A program made the translations under genes and the position numbers. DNA of 64,000 nt, from contig JBFMFR010000014.1 in NCBI GenBank assembly GCA_040752025.1, forward strand, positions 1-64,000, in the 5' to 3' direction. Position 1 is the first letter of the stretch, and each line of letters starts with the position of its first letter. Under the pieces are notes generated by a model, which made no database searches, was not told the DNA's origin, and saw nothing but the letters and a program-made list of their open reading frames with translations. Below are positions 8,765-16,906 of this stretch, piece after piece. Source of the stretch: JBFMFR01 sp040752025 (GTDB lineage: Bacteria > Chloroflexota > Anaerolineae > Anaerolineales > UBA4823).

Positions 8765-11700
8765 ATGCCCGATCCACGCTTGACCGAACTGGCACAAGTG
8801 GAAGAACCGTTCCTGCGGCAACTGGAAGGGTTGGGGTGGCGGGTTTTGCGGGGGGATAAATACGACCCCGGCTCGACGCTGCGCGAGTCCTTTCACCAGG
8901 TGGTCATCGAGAGCGAACTGCGCGCCGGGCTGCAGCGCATCAACCCGTGGCTGGAGGACGACCAGATGGACGAGTTGGTGCGGCGCGTCCAGGCGCCGCA
9001 GTCCACGCAGTTGCTCAAGGCCAACCAGGAAATCCTGGGCCTGCTGCTGGAAGGCGTTTCGGTCAGCGAGAACCGCCAGACGCGCGAAATCAGCCCGACC
9101 ATCCGCTACATCGATTTCAATTACCTGGCCAACAACCATTTTTTGGCGGTCTCGCAGTTCAAAGTCAGCATCCCCGGCACAGAAAAGCACATCATCCCGG
9201 ACATTGTGCTGTTCGTCAACGGGCTGCCGCTGGGGGTGGTGGAATGCAAATCGCCGGCCATCGCCGACCCGTTAGGCGAGGCCATTGTGCAGTTGCAGCG
9301 TTATGCCAACCAGCGCGGCGTGGTCGAGGGCAACGAAAAGCTCTTTTGGTACAACCAGTGGCGCATCGCCACCTTCCGGCACAAATGCTGTTACGCCAGC
9401 CTCACCGGGGAATACGATGATTTCATCGAGTGGAAAGACCCCTATCCTTATGCGATCAGCGAGATCGACACGCAAGGCAGCCAGGCGGTGAACAGCCAGC
9501 AGCTTTTAATCCAGGGCATGCTCTCGCGGGATAACCTGCTCGACCTGCTGCATACCTACACCGTCTTCGGAACGGATAGCAAGGGCCGCCCGGTCAAGCT
9601 CATCCCGCGCTACCAGCAGTACCGCACCGCGCGCAAGATCGTCAAGCGCCTGAAAGATTCGCAAGATCCCAGGGAGCGCAGCGGGATCGTGTGGCACACG
9701 CAAGGCTCGGGCAAGTCGCTGACCATGATGTTCGTGGCGCGGGCAGTGTATCACGATGCGCAGTTGAGCAAGTTCAAGGTGGTGTTTATCACCGACCGCA
9801 CGGATTTGCAGAGGCAGTTGAGCGGGACGGCGGACACGGTGGGGTATTCGCTCCAGATCGCCGATTCGGTAGCTGGTTTGCGTGATCTGCTGCGCACGCG
9901 CACGCCCGATCTGATCCTGGGCATGATCCACAAATTCCAGGACGATCGCTGGGGACAAACCTTCCCGGAATTGAACGACTCGCCCGATGTGCTGGTCATG
10001 ATCGACGAGGGGCACCGCTCGCAGTACAAACTGCTCGGGGCGAACTTGCAGGTCGCCCTGCCCAACGCCACGCGCATCGCCTTCTCCGGCACGCCCATCG
10101 AAAAGACCGAGCGCGAGTTTGGCGATTACATCGACAAATACTCGATGCGCCAGTCGCTCGAAGACGGCGTGACGGTGCAGATCGTCTACGAAGGTCGCAC
10201 CCACCGTGGCGATGTGCCCCAAAAGGATGAAATGAGCCGCCGCTTCGAGGATGTCTTTGCCCTGGTGGATCGAGACGAGCGCCAGCGCATTCTCAACCGC
10301 TATACCTGGAAAGCTTACCTGGAAGCCAGCGAAGTGATCCGCGACAAAGCCGCCGATATGCTGGATCATTATGTGAAGCAGGTTTTCCCCAACCGCTTCA
10401 AGGCGCAGGTGGTGGCTTCCAGCCGTCTGGCGGCCATCCGCTACAAGGAAGCCCTGGAAGCGGCGCGGGAGAGCAAGATCAGCGAGTTGCAAGTGCAGCC
10501 GGCTAAGGCGGAGGATGTCGATCTGCTGCGGCGTATGCGCATAGATGTGGCCATCTCTGGCGCGAACAACGATGAAGCCATTTACAAGGCGCACAGCGAC
10601 CCGGCGAAACATGAGAAAGCGATCAAAAGCTTCAAACTGGGCTATGACCAGACGGACGAGAAAGGCTTGACCGGCGATGTGGGCATCCTGGTGGTGTGCG
10701 ATATGCTGATCACCGGTTTCGACGCCCCGGTGGAGCAAGTAATGTACCTGGATAACATCATCCGGGAGCATAACCTGCTGCAGGCGATCGCACGCGTCAA
10801 CCGCGTGGCGCATAACAAATCCTGCGGCTACGTGGTGGATTACGTGGGCATCGCCCACCACCTGCGCCAGGCGCTGGCCAGCTACGACGAAAAAGATGTC
10901 GATGAGATGCTGCAGGTGATGCAAAGCTCGTCGGCTGACCTGGATGCGCTCAAGTATGCTTACGCCGAAATCAAGAATTTCTTTAGCAACTTTGGGGCCG
11001 ATCTGGGCGATATCGATGCCTGCGTGGATGTGCTGGCGGATGAAGAAGTGCGCGATGATTTCATCGCTCGCCTGCGTTCTTTCAACAAGGCGATTGACCG
11101 GGTGATGCCCAACCCCGAAGCGCTGCGCTATATCCATGACTTGAAGCTGCTCTCGTTCATCAGCGAAGCGGCCCGTAACCGCTTTCGCGATGAAAAACTG
11201 AGCATCAAGGATGCCAGCCGTAAAATCCGTGAGATCGTGGATGAATACCTGACCTCAAAAGGCGTGGACCCCAAGATCCCGCCGCTGGAGATATTCTCGC
11301 CGCAGTTTGTAGCGCGCATCCAGGCGCACAAATCGCCGCGCGCCAGCGCCGAAGAGATGACCCACGCCATCCGGCAGCATATCAACGAAAACTACGAAAG
11401 CGATCCGGAATTTTACGAGCGGCTGGGCGAGAAGCTGGAGCGGGTGCTGGCAGAATACCGGGATAACTGGGAGCGCCTGGCGCAGGAGCTGCAGGAAGTG
11501 TTGGAGAACTTGCAGCAGGGGCGCGCCAACGAAAACAATTATGGCTTCGACCCGCGCCGTGAGCTGCCCTTCCTGGCCTTGCTCAAGCGCGAAGTGTACG
11601 GCAAGACCAACCTGGCCGACCTGCCGGAAGGGGAGCGTGAGCTGCTGCTCTCCACCACGCAGGATATGCTGGAGATCATGAAGCGAGAAATGGCGCAGGT

Positions 11701-11866
11701 GGATTTCTGGGACAGCTACCCGGCGCAGAAGAAGCTTAAAGCCTTCCTGCTCAACCGCTTGCTGACCAACTTCCGCGACAAGCGCGAGTTGATTCGCAAC
11801 CGCAACCAGGTAGCCGAAAAGATCATGGAATTGGCGGCGAACCGCCTGAGGTTGCTGCCCGATTGA
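8765..11866 (+). CDS. hsdR: Type I restriction enzyme R subunit (nuclease-translocase) HsdR
   Basis: The 1033-residue motor and nuclease of the restriction complex. The N-terminal PD-(D/E)xK nuclease shows Asp146 (IIPDIVLF), Glu160 and Lys162 (VVECKSP). The superfamily 2 helicase core has Walker A TQGSGKS (Lys317), the DEGH box (Asp414), SGTPIEKTE as motif III, and the later motif ITGFDAP. The C-terminal third is helical and would dock on HsdM. ATG 8765 is preferred over TTG 8762 because AGGAG at 8752-8756 is well spaced. All catalytic motifs are intact, so the enzyme should be active. Confidence 0.95.
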   Translation: MPDPRLTELAQVEEPFLRQLEGLGWRVLRGDKYDPGSTLRESFHQVVIESELRAGLQRINPWLEDDQMDELVRRVQAPQSTQLLKANQEILGLLLEGVSVSENRQTREISPTIRYIDFNYLANNHFLAVSQFKVSIPGTEKHIIPDIVLFVNGLPLGVVECKSPAIADPLGEAIVQLQRYANQRGVVEGNEKLFWYNQWRIATFRHKCCYASLTGEYDDFIEWKDPYPYAISEIDTQGSQAVNSQQLLIQGMLSRDNLLDLLHTYTVFGTDSKGRPVKLIPRYQQYRTARKIVKRLKDSQDPRERSGIVWHTQGSGKSLTMMFVARAVYHDAQLSKFKVVFITDRTDLQRQLSGTADTVGYSLQIADSVAGLRDLLRTRTPDLILGMIHKFQDDRWGQTFPELNDSPDVLVMIDEGHRSQYKLLGANLQVALPNATRIAFSGTPIEKTEREFGDYIDKYSMRQSLEDGVTVQIVYEGRTHRGDVPQKDEMSRRFEDVFALVDRDERQRILNRYTWKAYLEASEVIRDKAADMLDHYVKQVFPNRFKAQVVASSRLAAIRYKEALEAARESKISELQVQPAKAEDVDLLRRMRIDVAISGANNDEAIYKAHSDPAKHEKAIKSFKLGYDQTDEKGLTGDVGILVVCDMLITGFDAPVEQVMYLDNIIREHNLLQAIARVNRVAHNKSCGYVVDYVGIAHHLRQALASYDEKDVDEMLQVMQSSSADLDALKYAYAEIKNFFSNFGADLGDIDACVDVLADEEVRDDFIARLRSFNKAIDRVMPNPEALRYIHDLKLLSFISEAARNRFRDEKLSIKDASRKIREIVDEYLTSKGVDPKIPPLEIFSPQFVARIQAHKSPRASAEEMTHAIRQHINENYESDPEFYERLGEKLERVLAEYRDNWERLAQELQEVLENLQQGRANENNYGFDPRRELPFLALLKREVYGKTNLADLPEGERELLLSTTQDMLEIMKREMAQVDFWDSYPAQKKLKAFLLNRLLTNFRDKRELIRNRNQVAEKIMELAANRLRLLPD

Positions 11867-11867
11867 C

Positions 11868-12539
11868 ATGCTGCCGATCGCTGAAGTTATCCGCACCAAA
11901 CGAAAAAGCATTGCTTTGATCGTCCAGCGGGATGGACGACTGGTGGTGCGCGCACCGCTGGCTGCCTCCGACGATGACATCTACACGCTGGTGAATAAGA
12001 AGTCAGACTGGATTCTGTCCAAGCAGAAGCTGATCAGGGAGACTTATCCAACCTACAAGCCAAAAGAATATGTCAATGGGGAGGGTTTCTGGCACCTGGG
12101 CAAAATTTACCGGCTTGAGATTGTGGATGGCGCTCAAGAACCGCTCTGGCTGGATGATTGCTTTTACCTGGCAAGAACTGTTCTCCCTCAGGCTGCTAAA
12201 GTTTTCGAACAATGGTATCGTTCCCAGGCCAGGCAAGTCCTTACGGAGCGGGTGTCATGGTATTCCGAAAAACATGGCTATCCCCAACCTGTGATCCGGA
12301 TCACGAATGCGCGCAAACGCTGGGGTTCATGCAGCGACAACGGCGTGCTCAGCTTTGCCTGGCGGCTGGTCATGGCGCCCATGCCAGTCATTGACTACCT
12401 GGTGGTTCACGAGCTGGTGCACCTGGTCGAGAAAAACCATTCCAAAGAATTTTGGTCCAAGATGAAGCTGGCGATGCCGGATTACCAAAAAAGAATTGAT
12501 TGGCTGGAGGTCAATGGAAATCTCCTGACGTTGGATTGA
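11868..12539 (+). CDS. YgjP/DUF45-type M48-like metallopeptidase
   Basis: The 223-residue protein has an N-terminal beta domain (MLPIAEVIRTKRKSIALIVQ) and a zincin site HELVHLVEKNH in which His181, Glu182, His185 and His191 are positioned as zinc ligands and base. The RKRWGSCS signature of COG1451 precedes it. It starts one base after the hsdR stop and so belongs to the same transcript. Genes of this family are frequent neighbours of type I restriction operons; what they cleave there is not known. Ends before the hairpin at 12732. Confidence 0.87.
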   Translation: MLPIAEVIRTKRKSIALIVQRDGRLVVRAPLAASDDDIYTLVNKKSDWILSKQKLIRETYPTYKPKEYVNGEGFWHLGKIYRLEIVDGAQEPLWLDDCFYLARTVLPQAAKVFEQWYRSQARQVLTERVSWYSEKHGYPQPVIRITNARKRWGSCSDNGVLSFAWRLVMAPMPVIDYLVVHELVHLVEKNHSKEFWSKMKLAMPDYQKRIDWLEVNGNLLTLD

Positions 12540-12731
12540 GATAGGGGGCGATCCGGGTTGAGGTAACAGGGTTACGGATGGATAACCAGCCCGAGAGCAT
12601 GAGGAAGGAATCAAGTGATGGTTTACGGAGGCATAGATTGATGATTTCTAATACTGAGTTCCAAAGGATTATCCATTCCATCTGGCGTGGTGCGCCGGGA
12701 GAAAAGGCTCGCCGTTATGTGGGTCAGTTCT

Positions 12732-12763
12732 ATAGGGGTCAGGAAACATTTCCTTACCCCTAT
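12732..12763. terminator. Near-perfect palindrome between convergent transcripts
   Basis: ATAGGGGTCAGGAAA (12732-12746) and TTTCCTTACCCCTAT (12749-12763) form a 15-base-pair stem with one mismatch. It lies in the 273-base gap between the plus-strand metallopeptidase and the minus-strand ATPase end, so a bidirectional terminator is the simplest reading. No long T-run follows. The rest of the gap, 12540-12731, shows nothing I can support as a gene. Confidence 0.5.
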
Positions 12764-12812
12764 TGATTCACTGGTCGCCAGGATGACAGCCGATGAGCGG
12801 GAAAATTTACTC

Positions 12813-13979
12813 TCAGGAATTCCGCTCTTCCTGGGCATCCATCGGCACCAGGCGGGCGTTGGGGTGCTGGCGGAAGGGCAGGAAATCCAACCCGCTGCGA
12901 TCAAAGATGGCCACCTGCCAGCCATCCGCCAGGGCGGAGGCGATCAACGGGCGCAGGCCGTAACGCGTCTTGCCACTGCCGGTGGCTCCGGCGAAAAGCA
13001 GGTGTGGATTGGTCTCCGGTTCGGCCAGCACCAGCCCGGCCTTGCCCAGGCCCAGCGGCAGCACGCCGCCCTGCCAGCCGTTCAGCATATGCCAGGGGGC
13101 CTGCTCGGGCAGCGAAATGGCTTCGAGCGGCGGCTGGATAACCAGCGGTGCAGGCGGAACCATGCCTAACGGCGGTCGTGGCACGCGACGCTCCGGCGGG
13201 ATGCGGCTGGCGGCGCGGATGGCTTCTACCATCTGGGCGCGCCCGGTTACTCCTGCCTGGAGTTCCGGCGTTGGCGCATGGCCCTGCGACTCCACGTTCT
13301 GCGCGCCCAACCGTAGAGCAGGGCCAAAACTGCGGCTGGGATCGACCAGCAGGTCAGGAAACAAGAACAGTGGGTGCATGCCGCTGCCCCGCGATACGGT
13401 GCGCAAGCGCATTTCCAATACGGGCAGCAATCTCCGGTAAGCCAGAATCGAGCCCAGGATTAGCAACACCAGAATGGTGAACCACAGAATGGATGGCAGT
13501 AATGCCTGGAGCGGGATTACCCAGGCTTCCCAACGCGCCTGTAACTCACGCTGCCGGTCCAGGCGGGCGATCTCATTCAGCGCAGCCTGCGTGGCAGTCG
13601 CCTGCCCGGGATACGCCAGGCTGGTGGACTGAGCGGCTGCATCCGCCGTGGCAGAGGTTTGAGCTGCCTGGGCAGTTGCTGTCGCCTGGTAGATCTCCGC
13701 CTGGCGCGTGGCTTCGGCCTGCACCTGCAAATCAGTAAACGCCTGGCGTGTGGCTTCAGCCTGCGCCAGGAGCAGATCGATTTCAACCTGGGCAGCCTGG
13801 GCAGTATGCGCCGCTTCCAGGGTGGCGGAGAAAGCGCGTTCTGCCAGCGCTGCCTGGGTAGCCTGGATGGATCCTTTGACCAGCGCCATCTGCCTGTAGG
13901 GATCGGAGGGCGGCCCCGCAGATGGTACACAGGCAGCCAGTGACGCCAGGCACAGAAGATATAGCAGGGATCGTTTCAT
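12813..13979 (-). pseudogene. Truncated FtsK/TraD-like DNA translocase with lipoprotein N-terminus
   Basis: 388 residues. It starts with a lipoprotein-type signal (LLCLASLAAC), then a long Ala/Gln/Thr-rich coiled-coil (about 30-145), one membrane helix (about 157-180), a linker and the beginning of a P-loop ATPase: LLFAGATGSGKTRYGL followed by VAIFDRSGLDF. It stops about 30 residues after that, with no Walker B, motor or C-terminal half, so it is probably a 3'-truncated conjugation-type translocase. ATG 13979 has GGAGG 8 bases upstream; a GTG at 14000 is the alternative. It follows the recombinase gene in the same direction. The truncation point is next to the palindrome at 12732. Confidence 0.65.
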
Positions 13980-13996
13980 GTTAGCGCCTCCAGAGT

Positions 13997-14908
13997 TCAC
14001 CCCAACGTGGCTACGGCTTCTTCAAGATCGCGCTCGCCGGGCGTGGTGTAGATGCGGGTAGTGTTTAGGTTACTGTGACCGAGCAGCGCTGCCACCTTCT
14101 CCAGGGTTACGCCTTCATCGATCAGCGCCTTGGCGAACGAATGGCGCAGGGTGTGCGGGGTAACATCCGTCAGGCCTGCTTCCAGGGCAAAACGCTCCAC
14201 GGCGCGCTGTACCGAACGTGCGATCACGCGTTCGCCGCGCTGACCAACGAACAGCGCTTCGCTGCCGGCGTCTGGCCGGTTGGTCAGCCACTCGGATAAC
14301 ACCTGGCGGGCCGCGCCGTTCAGCGGCACGCAGCGATGGCGGTTGCCCTTGCCGCGCCGCACGGTCACGCTTCCCTTGCGCTCACTGATCTGCACATCGC
14401 TTACCTGCAGATTGCACAGCTCGCCCACACGCAAACCGGTGTGCAGCAAGAGCAGCGCCATAGCCGCATCGCGCAGGCGCAGCACCCACAGGCGCGGATA
14501 GCGCTTGAGCGCCGCTTGTAGATCGTTTTCCACGGCTCGAGTCAAGGCCAGGCGCTGGCGGCGATCCAGCCATTTAGGTGCCAGCGGTAGATCTTCGACG
14601 CTGCGTACATGCAGCGCCGGGTTAGAAACTGCCTGACCGGTCTGCACCAGCCAGTGCCCAAAGGCGGCGATGGCAGCCAGCTTGCGATTGATCGTCTGCG
14701 GGCGCGCCCCGCCTTCTTGCAGTGCCTGGCGGTAAGCACGTACATCGGCGCTGTCTAGCCCGGCAGGCTCGAGCGGCTTGCCCTGCTCTGTTTCCAGCCA
14801 GCGGGCAAATAGCTCCAGGTCGGCCAGGTAGCCCCGGATGGTCAAAGGAGAACGATCCTGGTCAGCCAGGAAATCGGCAAAAGTCTCAATCATCGTTGAG
14901 CGATCCAT
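13997..14908 (-). CDS. Tyrosine recombinase/integrase of the XerC/D type
   Basis: 303 residues with an N-terminal SAM-like core-binding domain (about 5-95) and a catalytic domain carrying the full set Arg160 (HTGLRVGEL), Lys187 (RRGKGNRH), His252 and Arg255 (HTLRHSFA), His278 (LLGHSNLN) and Tyr287 (TRIYT). GGAGG precedes the ATG. Its neighbours are plasmid-type genes and not the usual chromosomal context, so it more likely resolves or integrates the mobile element than acts as the chromosomal dimer-resolution XerC. Its start overlaps the end of the upstream gene by 23 bases. The candidate attachment site is the tRNA-Arg fragment at 20.75 kb. Confidence 0.9.
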   Translation of the reverse strand: MDRSTMIETFADFLADQDRSPLTIRGYLADLELFARWLETEQGKPLEPAGLDSADVRAYRQALQEGGARPQTINRKLAAIAAFGHWLVQTGQAVSNPALHVRSVEDLPLAPKWLDRRQRLALTRAVENDLQAALKRYPRLWVLRLRDAAMALLLLHTGLRVGELCNLQVSDVQISERKGSVTVRRGKGNRHRCVPLNGAARQVLSEWLTNRPDAGSEALFVGQRGERVIARSVQRAVERFALEAGLTDVTPHTLRHSFAKALIDEGVTLEKVAALLGHSNLNTTRIYTTPGERDLEEAVATLG

Positions 14909-16463
14909 TTTCCACCTCCGTATTTTTGTTTTTGGCTGTTTTGCGCGAGACCGGCTGTCTCGGTCTCGACCCGGGTTTATCGTTCAAACCCAATTCGTAG
15001 GCGTACAGGAACAAAGCCTCAAGCACCCAGGCCAGTGCAGTTTCGGCAGTGAATTTGCGACTGTGAGTGTATTCATAGTGCCTGTCATATCCCACCATGT
15101 TGTGATTCTCGATGCGCACCATCACATAGAATTCGGAGCGCCGGTCCTGGAAATCCGGCACCTGCACCACCACTTTGAGCGGCCCGCCGCGCGCCAGCCC
15201 GTGCCAGCGCAGAAAGATATCCCAAAAGAATTTGGTCAGGGCGTTGCGGAAGCCGATGATGCCCACGCTGGCCTGGTATTGCAAATTGGGCATCGCCTGG
15301 CGCAGTTGCTCGAACAGTTCCAGGTTCTGATGGGCGTTCAGATAGCGAAAGAGCAGGCGCAGCGATTTGAGTGGAAAAACAGCATATTCCAACGTATCGC
15401 TGCCCTTGTAATGTGAAGCAGTGTAGATCAAGGTCATCAGGCTGAAGAAGTTTTGGCTGCGCTGGCGCGGCTCGCTGGTTTGTACCAGAGCAGAAAACTC
15501 TTCCTGGTAAGTGATATCCAGCGCCATCAGTACGATTTTTAGCTCTTGCAGATCAACATCCGGCGGCGTAGCCAGTTCAAGCATGCGCAGTTTTGGTTCG
15601 GTTGCCTCAGGCTTTGGCGGTTCCTGCGCCTGCTCTGCCCGGGGTTCTGGCCTGGCCGGCGGTTGGCTGGGCTCCAGCGGCCGGAAGCGCTTCAGCGTAT
15701 TCCATTCCGGGGCTTGCAGAAAATCCTGCAGCGGCTGCCAGTAAAGCTGGTAGGGCAGTTCGCCGATCTGTTGGGTCACCGAAGCCAGAGCATCGCACCA
15801 AGCCGTTAGCGTATGATCATTCTCTTCTGCCGGCAGGTTGAACAGGATGCGTACCTGCGGCGAGCATCCTGCGCCTGGCGCAGAAGTGAACAGGCCACGC
15901 AGATGCAGCAACTTCTCCACCACGCGCGGCAGGTTGTTGCGGGGAAGCTGCTGTTCGATCTCGAAGATCCAGCCAGGGCTTGCAGTACTCTGCACCCAGA
16001 TATCCGCCCGGATGTTGGCAAGACCAGCGCCATACGGCAGCACCTTCTCAATCTCAGCTTGTAGACCGGCCTGGCAGGCGGCAGTGTAAACTTCCATCAT
16101 GCAGTACAGGGCGCTGATGTCGATGGGATCATGCACCTGGTAAGCGCGCTGCCGCGCATCCGGGAACAGGCTGCGCAGCACTTCTGCCCCTTCCGGCGTG
16201 GGCAGGTAAGCATTCTGAGGGCGGCCGGTTTTGCTGGCTAGCTTGACCGGGGCTGAGCGCAAAGCCGAGGGAATGCGGCGCGGCGGCCCGATCAGGTTTT
16301 CCAGGCTGGTACGAGCAATCTTCAGCGACAACCCGGTCAGGACTTTCACCTGGTCGAGGGTGACCAACCCACCTCGGGTGAGTGTTTCCAACACTTTCAC
16401 ATAGTTTGGTTCGGATTGTACAAATTTGAGCAGGGCTTGGGTTTTACGTTCAAGATCAGACAT
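14886..16463 (-). CDS. Replication-relaxation-like winged-helix protein of a mobile element
   Basis: 525 residues. The first 110 look like a winged helix (GGLVTLDQVKVLTGLSLKIA; then a wing before YLPTPEGAEVL). A central domain carries RADIWVQ ... FEIEQQ ... VVEKL, an Asp/Glu-x-Glu/Lys order like the degenerate PD-(D/E)xK fold of replication-relaxation proteins (PF13814). A Pro/Glu-rich linker (about 275-305) and a further helical domain follow. ATG 16463 is chosen because AAGGAG is 9 bases upstream. It sits directly before the recombinase gene and after the terminator at 16490. The family assignment is by pattern and only moderate. Confidence 0.55.
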   Translation of the reverse strand: MSDLERKTQALLKFVQSEPNYVKVLETLTRGGLVTLDQVKVLTGLSLKIARTSLENLIGPPRRIPSALRSAPVKLASKTGRPQNAYLPTPEGAEVLRSLFPDARQRAYQVHDPIDISALYCMMEVYTAACQAGLQAEIEKVLPYGAGLANIRADIWVQSTASPGWIFEIEQQLPRNNLPRVVEKLLHLRGLFTSAPGAGCSPQVRILFNLPAEENDHTLTAWCDALASVTQQIGELPYQLYWQPLQDFLQAPEWNTLKRFRPLEPSQPPARPEPRAEQAQEPPKPEATEPKLRMLELATPPDVDLQELKIVLMALDITYQEEFSALVQTSEPRQRSQNFFSLMTLIYTASHYKGSDTLEYAVFPLKSLRLLFRYLNAHQNLELFEQLRQAMPNLQYQASVGIIGFRNALTKFFWDIFLRWHGLARGGPLKVVVQVPDFQDRRSEFYVMVRIENHNMVGYDRHYEYTHSRKFTAETALAWVLEALFLYAYELGLNDKPGSRPRQPVSRKTAKNKNTEVENGSLNDD

Positions 16464-16489
16464 GGGCAAAAACTCCTTTTGGCAAAAAC

Positions 16490-16508
16490 GAAGCGCCTAT
16501 AGCGCTTC
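16490..16508 (-). terminator. Intrinsic terminator after the par-rep operon
   Basis: On the minus strand GAAGCGC, a 5-base loop and GCGCTTC are followed by GTTTTT. It ends the parA-rep-coiled-coil unit; the next gene starts 27 bases later and so needs its own promoter or read-through. Confidence 0.65.
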
Positions 16509-16519
16509 TATAACCGTTT

Positions 16520-16888
16520 TTACCCGCCGTTTTCGCCCTGATCCAGGCGATCTTGCAGGCGGGCAACCACTTCGCTCATGGATTTGATTTGAGCGAAATA
16601 TTTGTCATTCTGTTGGCGTAAACGCTCGTTATCCTCGCGCAAGCGATGCATCTCTCGATCAAGGACGCGATACGGAAGCGTTCTCAAAACATCCCGAAAG
16701 GCTTTGCTTTCCAGGTAGCTCACGATCTCGCGTACGGCAGAAGCCAGGGTTTGCGCATCGGCTTGCTCGGGGATATTTCCCAGGTAATTGAAATCTTTCA
16801 ACGCCTGGCGCATGGCTTGGGCATACTGTTTTTCCAAAGTCTGCCGGAAGCGGTCTGAAGCCTGGCCGCGCTGTGGGAAGTTGGGCAT
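16520..16888 (-). CDS. Small coiled-coil protein downstream of the replication initiator
   Basis: 122 residues with no family I recognise. The N-terminal half is helical (FRQTLEKQYAQAMRQALKDF) and the C-terminal half is a clear leucine/arginine heptad coil (LREDNERLRQQNDKYFAQIK). ATG 16888 has GGAGAG 9 bases upstream; an earlier in-frame start at 16903 is less likely. It lies 18 bases after the initiator gene and before an intrinsic terminator, so it is the last gene of that operon. A replication or partition accessory role is only a guess from position. Confidence 0.65.
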   Translation of the reverse strand: MPNFPQRGQASDRFRQTLEKQYAQAMRQALKDFNYLGNIPEQADAQTLASAVREIVSYLESKAFRDVLRTLPYRVLDREMHRLREDNERLRQQNDKYFAQIKSMSEVVARLQDRLDQGENGG

Positions 16889-16906
16889 AAACGATCTCTC
16901 CAAAAA

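Noticed and set aside
9506..11137. Long minus-strand frame opposite hsdR (543 codons)
   Set aside because: Same shadow effect; hsdR has complete nuclease and helicase motifs on the plus strand.
12732..12763. Left attachment site of the element
   Set aside because: The palindrome has no similarity to the tRNA-Arg fragment at 20752-20797, so it is not the matching direct repeat.
12578..12766. Small plus-strand gene after the metallopeptidase
   Set aside because: 62 codons running into the palindrome, no ribosome-binding site and no recognisable sequence; treated as noncoding.
13997..14908. Chromosomal XerC/D acting at dif
   Set aside because: Neighbours are plasmid-type replication and partition genes and a translocase fragment; no dif-like site was seen, so an element integrase is more likely.
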